Of a DNA stretch of 57,251 nucleotides, positions 45,764 to 57,251 are shown piece by piece (the first letter of the stretch is position 1; each line of letters starts with the position of its first letter). The notes under the pieces were generated by a model. That model was not told the origin of the DNA. It saw nothing but the letters and a program-made list of their open reading frames with translations, and searched no databases. The position numbers were made by a program, and so were the translations under genes. Source of the DNA: Paenibacillus sp. BK033 (lineage in GTDB: Bacteria; Bacillota; Bacilli; Paenibacillales; Paenibacillaceae); contig NZ_SLVP01000004.1 in NCBI RefSeq assembly GCF_004345425.1, positions 501,480 through 558,730 on the forward strand. Direction: 5' to 3'.

Positions 45764-46879
45764 GTGAAACGTAGTATGCTTCGCGCAGGCGCCATCGTCC
45801 TAACGGGAGGACTGTTGGTAGCCGGTTCAGCGTTTGCAGCGGGAACGGCAACAAGTCCCGGAACAATGAAAATGAGCGCGACCAAGATTAACGGAGAGGT
45901 GTACGTCAAGGCATCGTCACTGACGAGTGCTTTGGGAGGTACGGGCGCTTACGATGCGTCAACCAAGACTTATGCCTACACTCCTCCGGCAGATGTACCG
46001 TCTGTCGTCAGCAAAGTCTCTCCTTCCGTTGTAGGAATCATCGGCAAGCCGGCGGACGGCGGCGATCAGCGTTATGTTTTGGCACATGGGACAGGCGTTA
46101 TCATGAAAGCCGACGGCTGGATTTTGACCAACGCCCATGTCGTAAAAGACTTGACCAACATTACGGTTGTAACCGCGGACGGCAAGCAATACAGCGGGAA
46201 AAGAAGCAATGTCGACGAAACAAGCGATTTGGCGCTTGTTAAAATCAACGCGACCAAGCTGCCGGTAGCAAAGTTTGCGGCATCGCCGCTGCAAGCGAAA
46301 GTCGGCGAGACGGTTATTGCCATCGGCACGCCTGTCTCCTTCTCGCTTCGCAACACGGCAACAACGGGCGTACTCAGCGGCATGAACCGCTCGGTATCCT
46401 CCTATTACCGTCTGCTGCAGACGGATGCCGCGATTAACCCTGGCAATAGCGGCGGCCCGCTGGTGAATATGAAAGGCGAAGTCATCGGCATCAATTCCAT
46501 GAAATTCGTGGATGAAGGCATCGATAACATGGGCTTTTCGATTCCGGTGGATACCGTTTCCTACGTAACGGGACATTTCTTCAAGTACGGCTACGTGAAG
46601 CGCTCTTCCCTAGGAATCGGGTTGGAAGAGAGCTATGCGGCTATCGTTGGTTTGCCGACCGATGACGGTTTAACCGTTACCTCAGTCAAATCGGACTCGG
46701 CCAAGAAGCTTGGCATTCAGGTTGGAGATGTGCTGTATTCCGTAGCGGGTCACCAGATTTCTTCTATTGTAGAAGTGAACGAGCTTTTGAAGTCGTATTT
46801 ACCCGGCCAACAAATTGAAGTAACAATGATGATCGATGGCGATTTGGTTACCCGTAAACTGATGCTGACAACAGCTTAA
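45764..46879 (+). CDS. Secreted HtrA-like serine protease with stalk-like N-terminus
   Basis: A 371-residue S1C protease. GTG 45764 follows GGGAGAGTG and gives a signal peptide (LRAGAIVLTGGLLVAGSAFA) cut near residue 25. Residues ~33-73 (ATKINGEVYVKASSLTSALG) resemble half of a copper-amine-oxidase N-terminal (stalk) domain. The triad is His125 (TNAHVV), Asp155 (SDLALV) and Ser229 (GNSGGP). A C-terminal PDZ domain spans ~280-368. It likely degrades or processes extracellular proteins. The next gene also has a stalk domain, so the two may act together at the cell surface. Confidence 0.88.
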   Translation: MKRSMLRAGAIVLTGGLLVAGSAFAAGTATSPGTMKMSATKINGEVYVKASSLTSALGGTGAYDASTKTYAYTPPADVPSVVSKVSPSVVGIIGKPADGGDQRYVLAHGTGVIMKADGWILTNAHVVKDLTNITVVTADGKQYSGKRSNVDETSDLALVKINATKLPVAKFAASPLQAKVGETVIAIGTPVSFSLRNTATTGVLSGMNRSVSSYYRLLQTDAAINPGNSGGPLVNMKGEVIGINSMKFVDEGIDNMGFSIPVDTVSYVTGHFFKYGYVKRSSLGIGLEESYAAIVGLPTDDGLTVTSVKSDSAKKLGIQVGDVLYSVAGHQISSIVEVNELLKSYLPGQQIEVTMMIDGDLVTRKLMLTTA

Positions 46880-46915
46880 TATTATATTCCTTAATAAATA
46901 GGGAGAGTAGAGAGA

Positions 46916-48823
46916 ATGAAGATGAAACGAATTATGTTTATGCTGTTAGCGGTATTGCTGGTCATAACGATCGTGCCGGCAGCGGCTTTCGCAGCCGACT
47001 CCGCGAGCGGCAACGTAGAAATCCGCCTCAAAACAAACAGCTCGACCGTTGCGATTAACGGAAAACAATCGACGGTGCAGGCTCCTTTTGAAAAAGCAGG
47101 AACAACGATGGTACCGCTTAGCATTATCACGAAAGCTTTCGGCGCAAAGCTGAAGCTGCAAGACAACAAAATTATTACCCTTACTTACAACAACAAGACC
47201 GTAGTCGTAACCATTGGCAGCAAAACCGTAAAGGTAAACGGCAAAGACCAGACGGTGGCGGTTGCTCCAGTCGTAATCAAAGGCACAACGATGGTGCCGG
47301 TGCGTGTTATCGTTGAAGCCTTTGGCGCGAAGATCGGCAAAGACAAGAAGACGGGCGAAATCGTAATCACCGGTACTATTGCTCAATCCGGCAACGGCAA
47401 TAGCAATTCGGGCGGCGGTTCGACAAACCTGGACCCTGACTATGGCAAAACCAAGTTCGGCGACAGCTACTATGGCTGGACAATGAACTATCCGCCAGGG
47501 CTGAAGCTCTTGAATCAAAATGACGATGGCTCATTTGTGATTTGGGGCAGCACAACAAGCGACACAAGCGTAATTATTTCCACGGAGAAGGTTTCCGACG
47601 TTCTGACCAAAAGCGAAATTCAGGACAAGATCGTATCCGGCTGGTTAGGCGATGACGAGGTTGTTATTGATAAACGGACTATTACCGTGAATGGTCTTAA
47701 CTTCGAGAAAGTGGTTACCAGAACGACCGAACGCGGTTTGCTGTTCGAATACCGTGCTCTTCAGAAGGGCGATACGCTTTACTATGTCATGGGCGGAGTA
47801 GCCGGCACGGATAAAACCGCTCTGGATCCCTATCAATCGCTGCTTGACAGCTTTATTCCGTCCTTCGACAGTAACGATAAAACGATTAAAGATATCACTA
47901 AGGTCTCTAATGGTTTGATGTCTATTAACAACAAAGAATACGGCTTGTCTCTAAAGCTTCCCGCTGGCTGGTATATGGACAAGGATAGCAGCAACCCGAC
48001 TTACGTCAGCGAGGACGGTTACTTCTCCTTCAGCATTTCCTCGGTGAAAGAGCAGGACAACCCGCAGCAATGGCTTGCGCGGAGACAACAGCTTTTGCAT
48101 GATGATTTCCTGCCGAACTACATTAAGAACGAGAAAACCTCTTCCATTACGTTAAAAGACGGCAATGCGCTTGTTTTAACCTACGAGTTCACTTATGACC
48201 AGAAATTGTGGTACACCGCTAACGAGGTGCTGCTGATTGCCGGCAAATACCGTTATGCGATTGACTTCAACTATGATTCCAAGACAGGCTCGCAAGGGGA
48301 AGCGTTATTTAAGTCTACGATGGCAACGGTAGATATCGATACCGCATACGTGGAGAAAAATTATGGCCAAATGGAAGATGAGTTTGACTTAGACCGTTCC
48401 GAGGTTACCGTCAAAACAAGTACCAAATACGGATACTCGGTTGCTCTTCCTGCTTATTGGTTCGGGGTTAACACCGATTTCAACAAGGATTCCGTTGCTT
48501 ACGTCGATAGCTTCGGGCACATGATTCTTCAAAATATCGAGGATATGAGCGCTTCAAGCACAGCTCAATCCGTTCAGCAATCCTTGCAGAAAGAAGGGGT
48601 TACGGTCTCCGGCAGCACCTCCTTCCAGATCGGAAGCGCGAATGTCATTAAATTCTCGGTTCAAGATGTTACGGAAGACGATATTCCGATTACGGATGTT
48701 TTTTATTTCGTAGAGAACAAAGGCAATACGATCATGTTCCTCTTTGGCATTAATAACGCGAATGCGACAACCAGCGCTTTAAATCGTTTTGACACGATTG
48801 TTAAATCGATCAAATTCCAATAA
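46916..48823 (+). CDS. Secreted stalk-domain protein with three internal repeats
   Basis: A 635-residue exported protein. Signal peptide at residues 1-27 (IMFMLLAVLLVITIVPAAAFA). Residues ~30-150 are a copper-amine-oxidase N-terminal (stalk) domain with two copies of the motif GTTMVPxxxIxxAFGAK. After a Gly/Asn/Ser linker come three related modules of about 155-160 residues, starting near 185 (YGWTMNYPPGL), 341 (YGLSLKLPAGWYM) and 504 (YGYSVALPAYWFG), each reminiscent of PsbP/Mog1p-like folds. The function is unknown. A terminator follows, and the protease gene ends 36 bp upstream. Confidence 0.8.
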   Translation: MKMKRIMFMLLAVLLVITIVPAAAFAADSASGNVEIRLKTNSSTVAINGKQSTVQAPFEKAGTTMVPLSIITKAFGAKLKLQDNKIITLTYNNKTVVVTIGSKTVKVNGKDQTVAVAPVVIKGTTMVPVRVIVEAFGAKIGKDKKTGEIVITGTIAQSGNGNSNSGGGSTNLDPDYGKTKFGDSYYGWTMNYPPGLKLLNQNDDGSFVIWGSTTSDTSVIISTEKVSDVLTKSEIQDKIVSGWLGDDEVVIDKRTITVNGLNFEKVVTRTTERGLLFEYRALQKGDTLYYVMGGVAGTDKTALDPYQSLLDSFIPSFDSNDKTIKDITKVSNGLMSINNKEYGLSLKLPAGWYMDKDSSNPTYVSEDGYFSFSISSVKEQDNPQQWLARRQQLLHDDFLPNYIKNEKTSSITLKDGNALVLTYEFTYDQKLWYTANEVLLIAGKYRYAIDFNYDSKTGSQGEALFKSTMATVDIDTAYVEKNYGQMEDEFDLDRSEVTVKTSTKYGYSVALPAYWFGVNTDFNKDSVAYVDSFGHMILQNIEDMSASSTAQSVQQSLQKEGVTVSGSTSFQIGSANVIKFSVQDVTEDDIPITDVFYFVENKGNTIMFLFGINNANATTSALNRFDTIVKSIKFQ

Positions 48824-48842
48824 TCACGACTGATAGAAGGAA

Positions 48843-48881
48843 AGAAGCCGGTTCTCAGCCAGAGAATCGGCTTCTTTTCTC
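48843..48881 (+). terminator. Terminator of the protease/stalk-protein pair
   Basis: Arms AGAAGCCGGTTCTC (48843-48856) and GAGAATCGGCTTCT (48862-48875) pair over 14 bp with one G-T pair, followed by TTTCT. Confidence 0.9.
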
Positions 48882-48969
48882 TTCCCTGCCAGTATTGGGT
48901 GGTGGCATCTGCTGCCGCGGTTTGATAAACTAGCAATAGCAGGTTTACAAATGGAGGAATGAATGTCGA

Positions 48970-51495
48970 ATGACGATAGATATAAAACGAGAGGATATCG
49001 AGCTGCTGGCTCCTGCCGGCGACTGGGATTGCATGCGCGCAGCAGTGGCCAACGGCGCGGATGCCATTTTTTTTGGCGTAGAGAAGTTTAATGCGCGTGC
49101 TCGAGCAAACAATTTCCGGAGCGAAGAGCTGCCGGAGATTATGGCGTTTCTTCATACCTATGGCGTAAAAGGTTTCTTGACCTTTAATATTCTCGTATTT
49201 GAAGACGAGCTTCGGGATGCGAAGCAATTGATAGAAATGTGCATCAATGCCGGCGTGGATGCGGTCATCGTGCAGGACTTGGGTCTTGTGAAAATGATCC
49301 GCGAGCTGTCTCCGGATTTCCCGATCCACGGCTCGACGCAAATGACGATCACCTCGCCTGAGGCGGTGGAATTCACGAAGCCTTTCGGCATGGAACGCGT
49401 CGTTCTCGGACGCGAGAATAACCTGAAGCAAATTCAAAAGATCGGCGAACAGGCCAAGCTTCCGATGGAAGTATTCGTGCACGGCGCGCTCTGCGTATCG
49501 TACTCGGGCCAATGCTTGACCTCGGAGATGTGGGGCGGCCGTTCCGCGAACCGCGGGGAATGCGCGCAGGCCTGCCGTCTTCCTTACGATCTGATGGTAG
49601 ACGGCGAGCATAAGCCGATGGGCGATGTCGCTTACTTATTATCTCCGAAAGATCTGGCGGCTATCGACCTGATTCCGGAACTGATTCAAGCGGGCGTAAC
49701 TTCCTTCAAAATTGAAGGCCGTCTGAAAAGCCCGGAATACGTAGCGAACGTGGTGAGCAAGTACCGCCGCGCGATTGACAGCTATTTTGCAGGTGACCTC
49801 ACGGGCCCTTCGAAGGAGGAAGTCCGCGAGCTGCAGCAAAGCTTCTCCCGCGGGTTTACCCATGGCTTCCTGAAAGGGACGAACAACAAGCAGCTTGTTG
49901 ACGGCACCTTCCCGAAAAGCCGCGGCGTTTATCTGGGCCGGGTAGAGCGTATTCTCCGCGATGCGGTGACGATCCGCCTGGAAGCTCCGCTCAAGCGCGG
50001 TGACGGTATCGTATTTGACGCCGGGGATCCAACGAAGAAGGAAGAGGGCGGACGCGTCTACGACCTGCGGCGTCACGGCCAGAAGATTGAAGGCGAAGCG
50101 CAGGAAGGGACTCTTCTTGAGCTCGTTGCCGGACGCAATGACGTAGATCTTCGCAAGGTCCATGTCGGAGATAAGATCTGGAAGACGAATGACCCTGCTC
50201 TCGACAAGCGTCTACGTGCAACGTTCGAGACCGAGAAGCCGTACCGCGTATTCCCTCTGCACCTGAAAGTAACGGGCAGCGTTGGCGAACCGCTCCGCAC
50301 CTGGTGGACGGATGCGCAGAAGGGCATCACGGTAGAGGTTGAATCCGAGCTGCTGCTGGAGCAGGCGAACAAACGTCCGATGGACGCTGCGCTGCTTGAA
50401 GATCAGCTTGGCCGCCTTGGCGGCTCGCTCTATCAGCTGGACCGGCTGGAGGTCGCGCTTGAGGGCGACGTTATCGTACCCGTACGCGAGCTGAACCGGA
50501 TTCGCCGCGAAGCGGTCGAGAAGCTGACAGGCGAACGTCCGAAGCCGCCGGTATACGTGAAGCATATGATCGATCCGCTTGACGATGCGCCAAACGCAGT
50601 CGCAAAAGCCAAGTCCTCCAAACAGCAGGTAGCCGAGCCGAAATTGACGGCTCTCTGCCGCAATCTGGAGCAGGTTGAAGCAGCTGTTCAAATGGATGTC
50701 GAGATGATCTATGCGGACTTTGAATTTATCAAGCAGTTTCCTGCCGCAATCGAAGCAGCGCGTAAAGCCGGCAAGCCTATCGCTCTGGCTACGCCTCGCA
50801 TTCATATGCCGGGAGAGAACGGCTACCATGCAAATATATTGAAACTCCAGCCGGATGCCGTGCTTGTCCGCAATACGGGGGCGTTATACTACTACCTTCG
50901 TGCGCGCGCGGAGAACCCGGGCAAGCCGTTTCCTAAGCTGATCGGCGATTTTTCGCTTAACGTAGCGAACCATAAAGCGGTCGAAGTATTTGCCGAAGCG
51001 GGCCTGGATCTGATTACACCGTCCTATGACCTGAACATTCAGCAGATGGTCGATATGCTCGAGCAATCCGACACCTCGCGCCTGGAAGTCGTTATTCAGC
51101 AGCATCTGCCGATGTTCCATACGGAGCATTGCGTATATTGCACATTCATGAGCGAAGGCACCGACTATACGAACTGCGGGCGCCCTTGCGAGGATCACCG
51201 CGCATCCCTGCAGGACCGGATCGGGATGTCCCATCCGGTGCGGGTAGACGAAGGCTGCCGCAATACGGTGTACAACGCCATCGAGCAATCGGGCGCCGAG
51301 TATATCCGCAATTTCCTGGAGCTTGGCGTTCCTTCCTACCGCGTTGAGTTCTTGGAAGAGACCGCGGACAAAGTACGCGAAGTGCTTGGTTTGTACCGTG
51401 ACGCGCTGGACGGACGAATCAGCGGCACAAAGGTATGGAAAACGTTAAAAGCAACGAATCAGCTCGGCGTTACGCGCGGGCAGCTCGTGAAATAA
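48970..51495 (+). CDS. Peptidase U32 family protein, long two-module form
   Basis: An 841-residue U32 protein. The N-terminal module (about 10-320; IELLAPAGDWDCMRAAVANG, VHGALCVSYSGQC) carries the cysteine cluster of the family (CVSYSGQC, CAQACRL), which in E. coli RlhA and related enzymes supports tRNA or rRNA hydroxylation rather than proteolysis. A DUF3656-like middle (about 330-530) and a second U32-like module (about 560-840) with its own cysteines (HCVYC, NCGRPCEDH) follow. The role is probably RNA modification, but the substrate cannot be read. ATG 48970 follows GGAGGAATG. pcrB begins 14 bp after it. Confidence 0.88.
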   Translation: MTIDIKREDIELLAPAGDWDCMRAAVANGADAIFFGVEKFNARARANNFRSEELPEIMAFLHTYGVKGFLTFNILVFEDELRDAKQLIEMCINAGVDAVIVQDLGLVKMIRELSPDFPIHGSTQMTITSPEAVEFTKPFGMERVVLGRENNLKQIQKIGEQAKLPMEVFVHGALCVSYSGQCLTSEMWGGRSANRGECAQACRLPYDLMVDGEHKPMGDVAYLLSPKDLAAIDLIPELIQAGVTSFKIEGRLKSPEYVANVVSKYRRAIDSYFAGDLTGPSKEEVRELQQSFSRGFTHGFLKGTNNKQLVDGTFPKSRGVYLGRVERILRDAVTIRLEAPLKRGDGIVFDAGDPTKKEEGGRVYDLRRHGQKIEGEAQEGTLLELVAGRNDVDLRKVHVGDKIWKTNDPALDKRLRATFETEKPYRVFPLHLKVTGSVGEPLRTWWTDAQKGITVEVESELLLEQANKRPMDAALLEDQLGRLGGSLYQLDRLEVALEGDVIVPVRELNRIRREAVEKLTGERPKPPVYVKHMIDPLDDAPNAVAKAKSSKQQVAEPKLTALCRNLEQVEAAVQMDVEMIYADFEFIKQFPAAIEAARKAGKPIALATPRIHMPGENGYHANILKLQPDAVLVRNTGALYYYLRARAENPGKPFPKLIGDFSLNVANHKAVEVFAEAGLDLITPSYDLNIQQMVDMLEQSDTSRLEVVIQQHLPMFHTEHCVYCTFMSEGTDYTNCGRPCEDHRASLQDRIGMSHPVRVDEGCRNTVYNAIEQSGAEYIRNFLELGVPSYRVEFLEETADKVREVLGLYRDALDGRISGTKVWKTLKATNQLGVTRGQLVK

Positions 51496-51509
51496 GGAGA
51501 ACGGCCTTT

Positions 51510-52214
51510 ATGAGTGGAGCATGGTACAGCGGCTGGAGACATGTGTTCAAATTAGATCCGGAGAAGGAAATTTCGGACGAGGCTTTAGATGCCGTCTGTA
51601 TGTCCGGAACCGATGCGATCATAGTTGGCGGCTCCAGCGGCGTTACGTTTGAAAATACGGTTGACCTCATGGCGCGCATCCGCCGCTATGAGGTGGACTG
51701 TGCCCTCGAGGTTTCGACCCTTGACGGGGCCGTTCCCGGCTTTGACGGTTATTTTGTCCCGATCGTCCTCAACACGGACAAGTCGGAGTGGATTATCGGC
51801 CGCCAGATCGAAGGACTTAAAGAATACGGCTCTTTCGTGCCGTGGGAAGAGACTGCTTCGCAGGGCTATATCATCCTCAATAATGACGCAACGGCTGCTG
51901 CCGTTACGGGCGCCGACACGGAGCTGGACGAGACGGCTGTGGTTGCCCATGTCCGCATGGGTGCGAGACTGATGCATCTTCCGGTCATTTATATCGAGTA
52001 TAGCGGGCGTTTTGGCGATATGGCCTTGGTCCGCGCAGCGAAGGATGCGGCTCAAGGGGCTCAGCTTTTTTACGGCGGGGGCATTCATAATGCCTATACC
52101 GCAGCGCAGGCAGCCGGCATTGCCGATACCATCGTGGTTGGCAATGTCATCTACAACGACCTGGCGGCTGCGCTGTCGACCGTTGAGGCCGTCCGCGCGG
52201 CAGCTCGGCGGTGA
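51510..52214 (+). CDS. pcrB: Heptaprenylglyceryl phosphate synthase PcrB
   Basis: A 234-residue TIM-barrel prenyltransferase that joins a polyprenyl chain to glycerol-1-phosphate. AIIVGGSSGVTFENT, VPIVLNTDK, IYIEYSGRFGD and LFYGGGIHNAYTA form the phosphate- and substrate-binding loops. ATG 51510 lies after AAGGAGAACGG; codons upstream in frame belong to the end of the preceding gene. A terminator follows and pcrA has its own promoter. Confidence 0.93.
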   Translation: MSGAWYSGWRHVFKLDPEKEISDEALDAVCMSGTDAIIVGGSSGVTFENTVDLMARIRRYEVDCALEVSTLDGAVPGFDGYFVPIVLNTDKSEWIIGRQIEGLKEYGSFVPWEETASQGYIILNNDATAAAVTGADTELDETAVVAHVRMGARLMHLPVIYIEYSGRFGDMALVRAAKDAAQGAQLFYGGGIHNAYTAAQAAGIADTIVVGNVIYNDLAAALSTVEAVRAAARR

Positions 52215-52281
52215 ACGGGCAAGCGTATGCCCGAAGCAAGCTGAAGACAGAAGCTTTTTCAAGAGATGCAAGGCAGCACAG

Positions 52282-52327
52282 AGCTATTCCGAGAGCGTAA
52301 GAACAAGCTTTAGGAATAGCTTTTTAT
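52282..52327 (+). terminator. Terminator of pcrB
   Basis: AGCTATTCC (52282-52290) and GGAATAGCT (52313-52321) pair perfectly, then TTTTTATTT. Confidence 0.75.
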
Positions 52328-52334
52328 TTGCAAA

Positions 52335-52363
52335 TTGACACATTACTGGACGTTGTCTACACT
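52335..52363 (+). promoter_or_regulatory. Promoter of pcrA
   Basis: TTGACA (52335-52340) and TACACT (52358-52363) with a 17-nt spacer. The direct repeat GCGAAC occurs twice just downstream (about 52376-52393). Confidence 0.6.
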
Positions 52364-52417
52364 AACAGTAAGAAGCGAACGCAATGCGAACAGAACTTAT
52401 AATTAAGGAGTACATTT

Positions 52418-56840
<4,423 letters not shown>

Positions 56841-56860
56841 GTTTTCATAGTATGCCGGAG

Positions 56861-56900
56861 CGCCGCGGGTCTTTGAAAAAAGGCTAGCGGCGTTTATTTA
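56861..56900 (+). terminator. Terminator of ligA
   Basis: CGCCGC (56861-56866) and GCGGCG (56887-56892) pair around a 20-nt loop, followed by TTTATTTA. Confidence 0.55.
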
Positions 56901-56932
56901 TGAAGCGGAGGAAAAATGTCATATATTACAAG

Positions 56933-56961
56933 TTGTATTTCAAAATCGGACATGGTATATT
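56933..56961 (+). promoter_or_regulatory. rRNA promoter P1
   Basis: TTGTAT (56933-56938) and TATATT (56956-56961) with a 17-nt spacer, about 220 bp before the 16S gene. Confidence 0.6.
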
Positions 56962-57035
56962 ATTTCTTGTCGCTTCGGAAGACACGACATCAATAGCGAA
57001 ACGCATCGAAGCAAATAAAAATGTGAAACAAGCTG

Positions 57036-57064
57036 TTGACAAAGAATGAAGAAGCTGATAACAT
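57036..57064 (+). promoter_or_regulatory. rRNA promoter P2
   Basis: TTGACA (57036-57041) and TAACAT (57059-57064) with a 17-nt spacer, about 110 bp before the 16S gene. A/T-rich DNA upstream could be an UP element. Confidence 0.75.
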
Positions 57065-57095
57065 AACATCTTGTCACGACAAAATGTGACAAACA

Positions 57096-57117
57096 AGTTC
57101 CTTGAAAACTGAACAAA
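57096..57117 (+). promoter_or_regulatory. rRNA leader boxA-like element
   Basis: The sequence TTCCTTGAAAACTGAACAA resembles the conserved leader segment before 16S genes of Bacilli, which carries the boxA antitermination signal. Confidence 0.55.
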
Positions 57118-57180
57118 TGAATCACGTCGATTCAAACAAGTTTTAAATAGCTAGTTAAGTAATGAGCAAGTCAAACACCA

Positions 57181-57251
57181 TTCATGGAGAGTTTGATCCT
57201 GGCTCAGGACGAACGCTGGCGGCGTGCCTAATACATGCAAGTCGAGCGGAC
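57181..57251 (+). rRNA. rrs: 16S ribosomal RNA, 5' end only
   Basis: GAGAGTTTGATCCTGGCTCA and the following ACGAACGCTGGCGGCGTGCC are the universal start of bacterial 16S rRNA in its Bacilli form. The gene runs off the right edge. The mature 5' end is placed by analogy to E. coli numbering and may be off by a few bases. Confidence 0.97.

Noticed and set aside
52364..52417. LexA box upstream of pcrA
   Set aside because: GCGAAC occurs twice as a direct repeat, but no inverted GAAC-N4-GTTC arrangement is present.

Overview
The window is a chromosomal segment of a low-GC-lineage Firmicute, most likely Paenibacillus or a close relative in the Paenibacillaceae. The basis is gene content and gene order (comFA-comFC-yvyF-flgM-flgN-flgK-flgL-yviE-fliW-csrA-hag, hpf-secA-prfB, ftsEX-ctpB-minJ-uvrBA, pcrB-pcrA-ligA), strong AGGAGG-type ribosome binding sites, frequent GTG/TTG starts, Bacillus-type SigD promoters and a 16S rRNA 5' end typical of Bacilli. 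Nearly all of it is core genome. The accessory signals sit in the intergenic DNA and in a few altered genes.

Layout. 1-273: an array of five nearly identical hairpins in 124-bp units. 299-1622: a DUF559-type nuclease-like gene (minus strand) and a small membrane protein. 1724-4767: competence DNA-uptake genes comFA and comFC, without comFB. 4867-14979: late flagellar genes (yvyF, flgM, flgN, flgK, flgL, yviE, fliW, csrA, hag, flaG, fliD, fliS, fliT) with SigD promoters at hag and flaG and a CsrA-type hairpin in the hag leader. 15121-20090: cold-shock protein, long-form hpf, secA, and prfB with its autoregulatory frameshift. 20256-21155: a YitT-family membrane protein. 21330-29528: a complete arginine pathway from acetylglutamate onward (argC-J-B-D-F-G-H). 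29872-31302 (minus): a VanW/G5 cell-wall protein.

31563-37352: a cell-envelope and division cluster (ftsE, ftsX, an EnvC/PcsB-like M23 hydrolase, ctpB, minJ-like). FtsEX is expected to gate the hydrolase across the membrane. 37586-42505: uvrB and uvrA behind a promoter with a LexA-like box. 42754-44166: a small membrane protein, an ArsR/DUF2087 regulator with a 9-bp inverted-repeat operator, and an internally deleted histidine phosphatase remnant. 44266-44378: a long imperfect palindrome. 44407-45375 (minus): a sugar phosphate isomerase/epimerase. 45764-48823: an HtrA-like secreted protease and a secreted stalk-domain protein with three internal repeats. 48970-56840: U32 peptidase-family protein, pcrB, pcrA, ligA. 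The window ends in two tandem rRNA promoters and the first ~70 bases of a 16S rRNA gene, so an rrn operon continues to the right.

No CRISPR array, transposase, prophage gene or tRNA gene was seen. I did not find a clearly new multi-gene system. The best leads are: the 124-bp hairpin array; the 113-bp palindrome at 44266; the comFA gene with a ~200-residue GC-rich extension that encodes a perfect 17-bp inverted repeat; the N-terminally short fliW; the hairpin leader of argC; and the paired stalk-domain proteins downstream of 45764.
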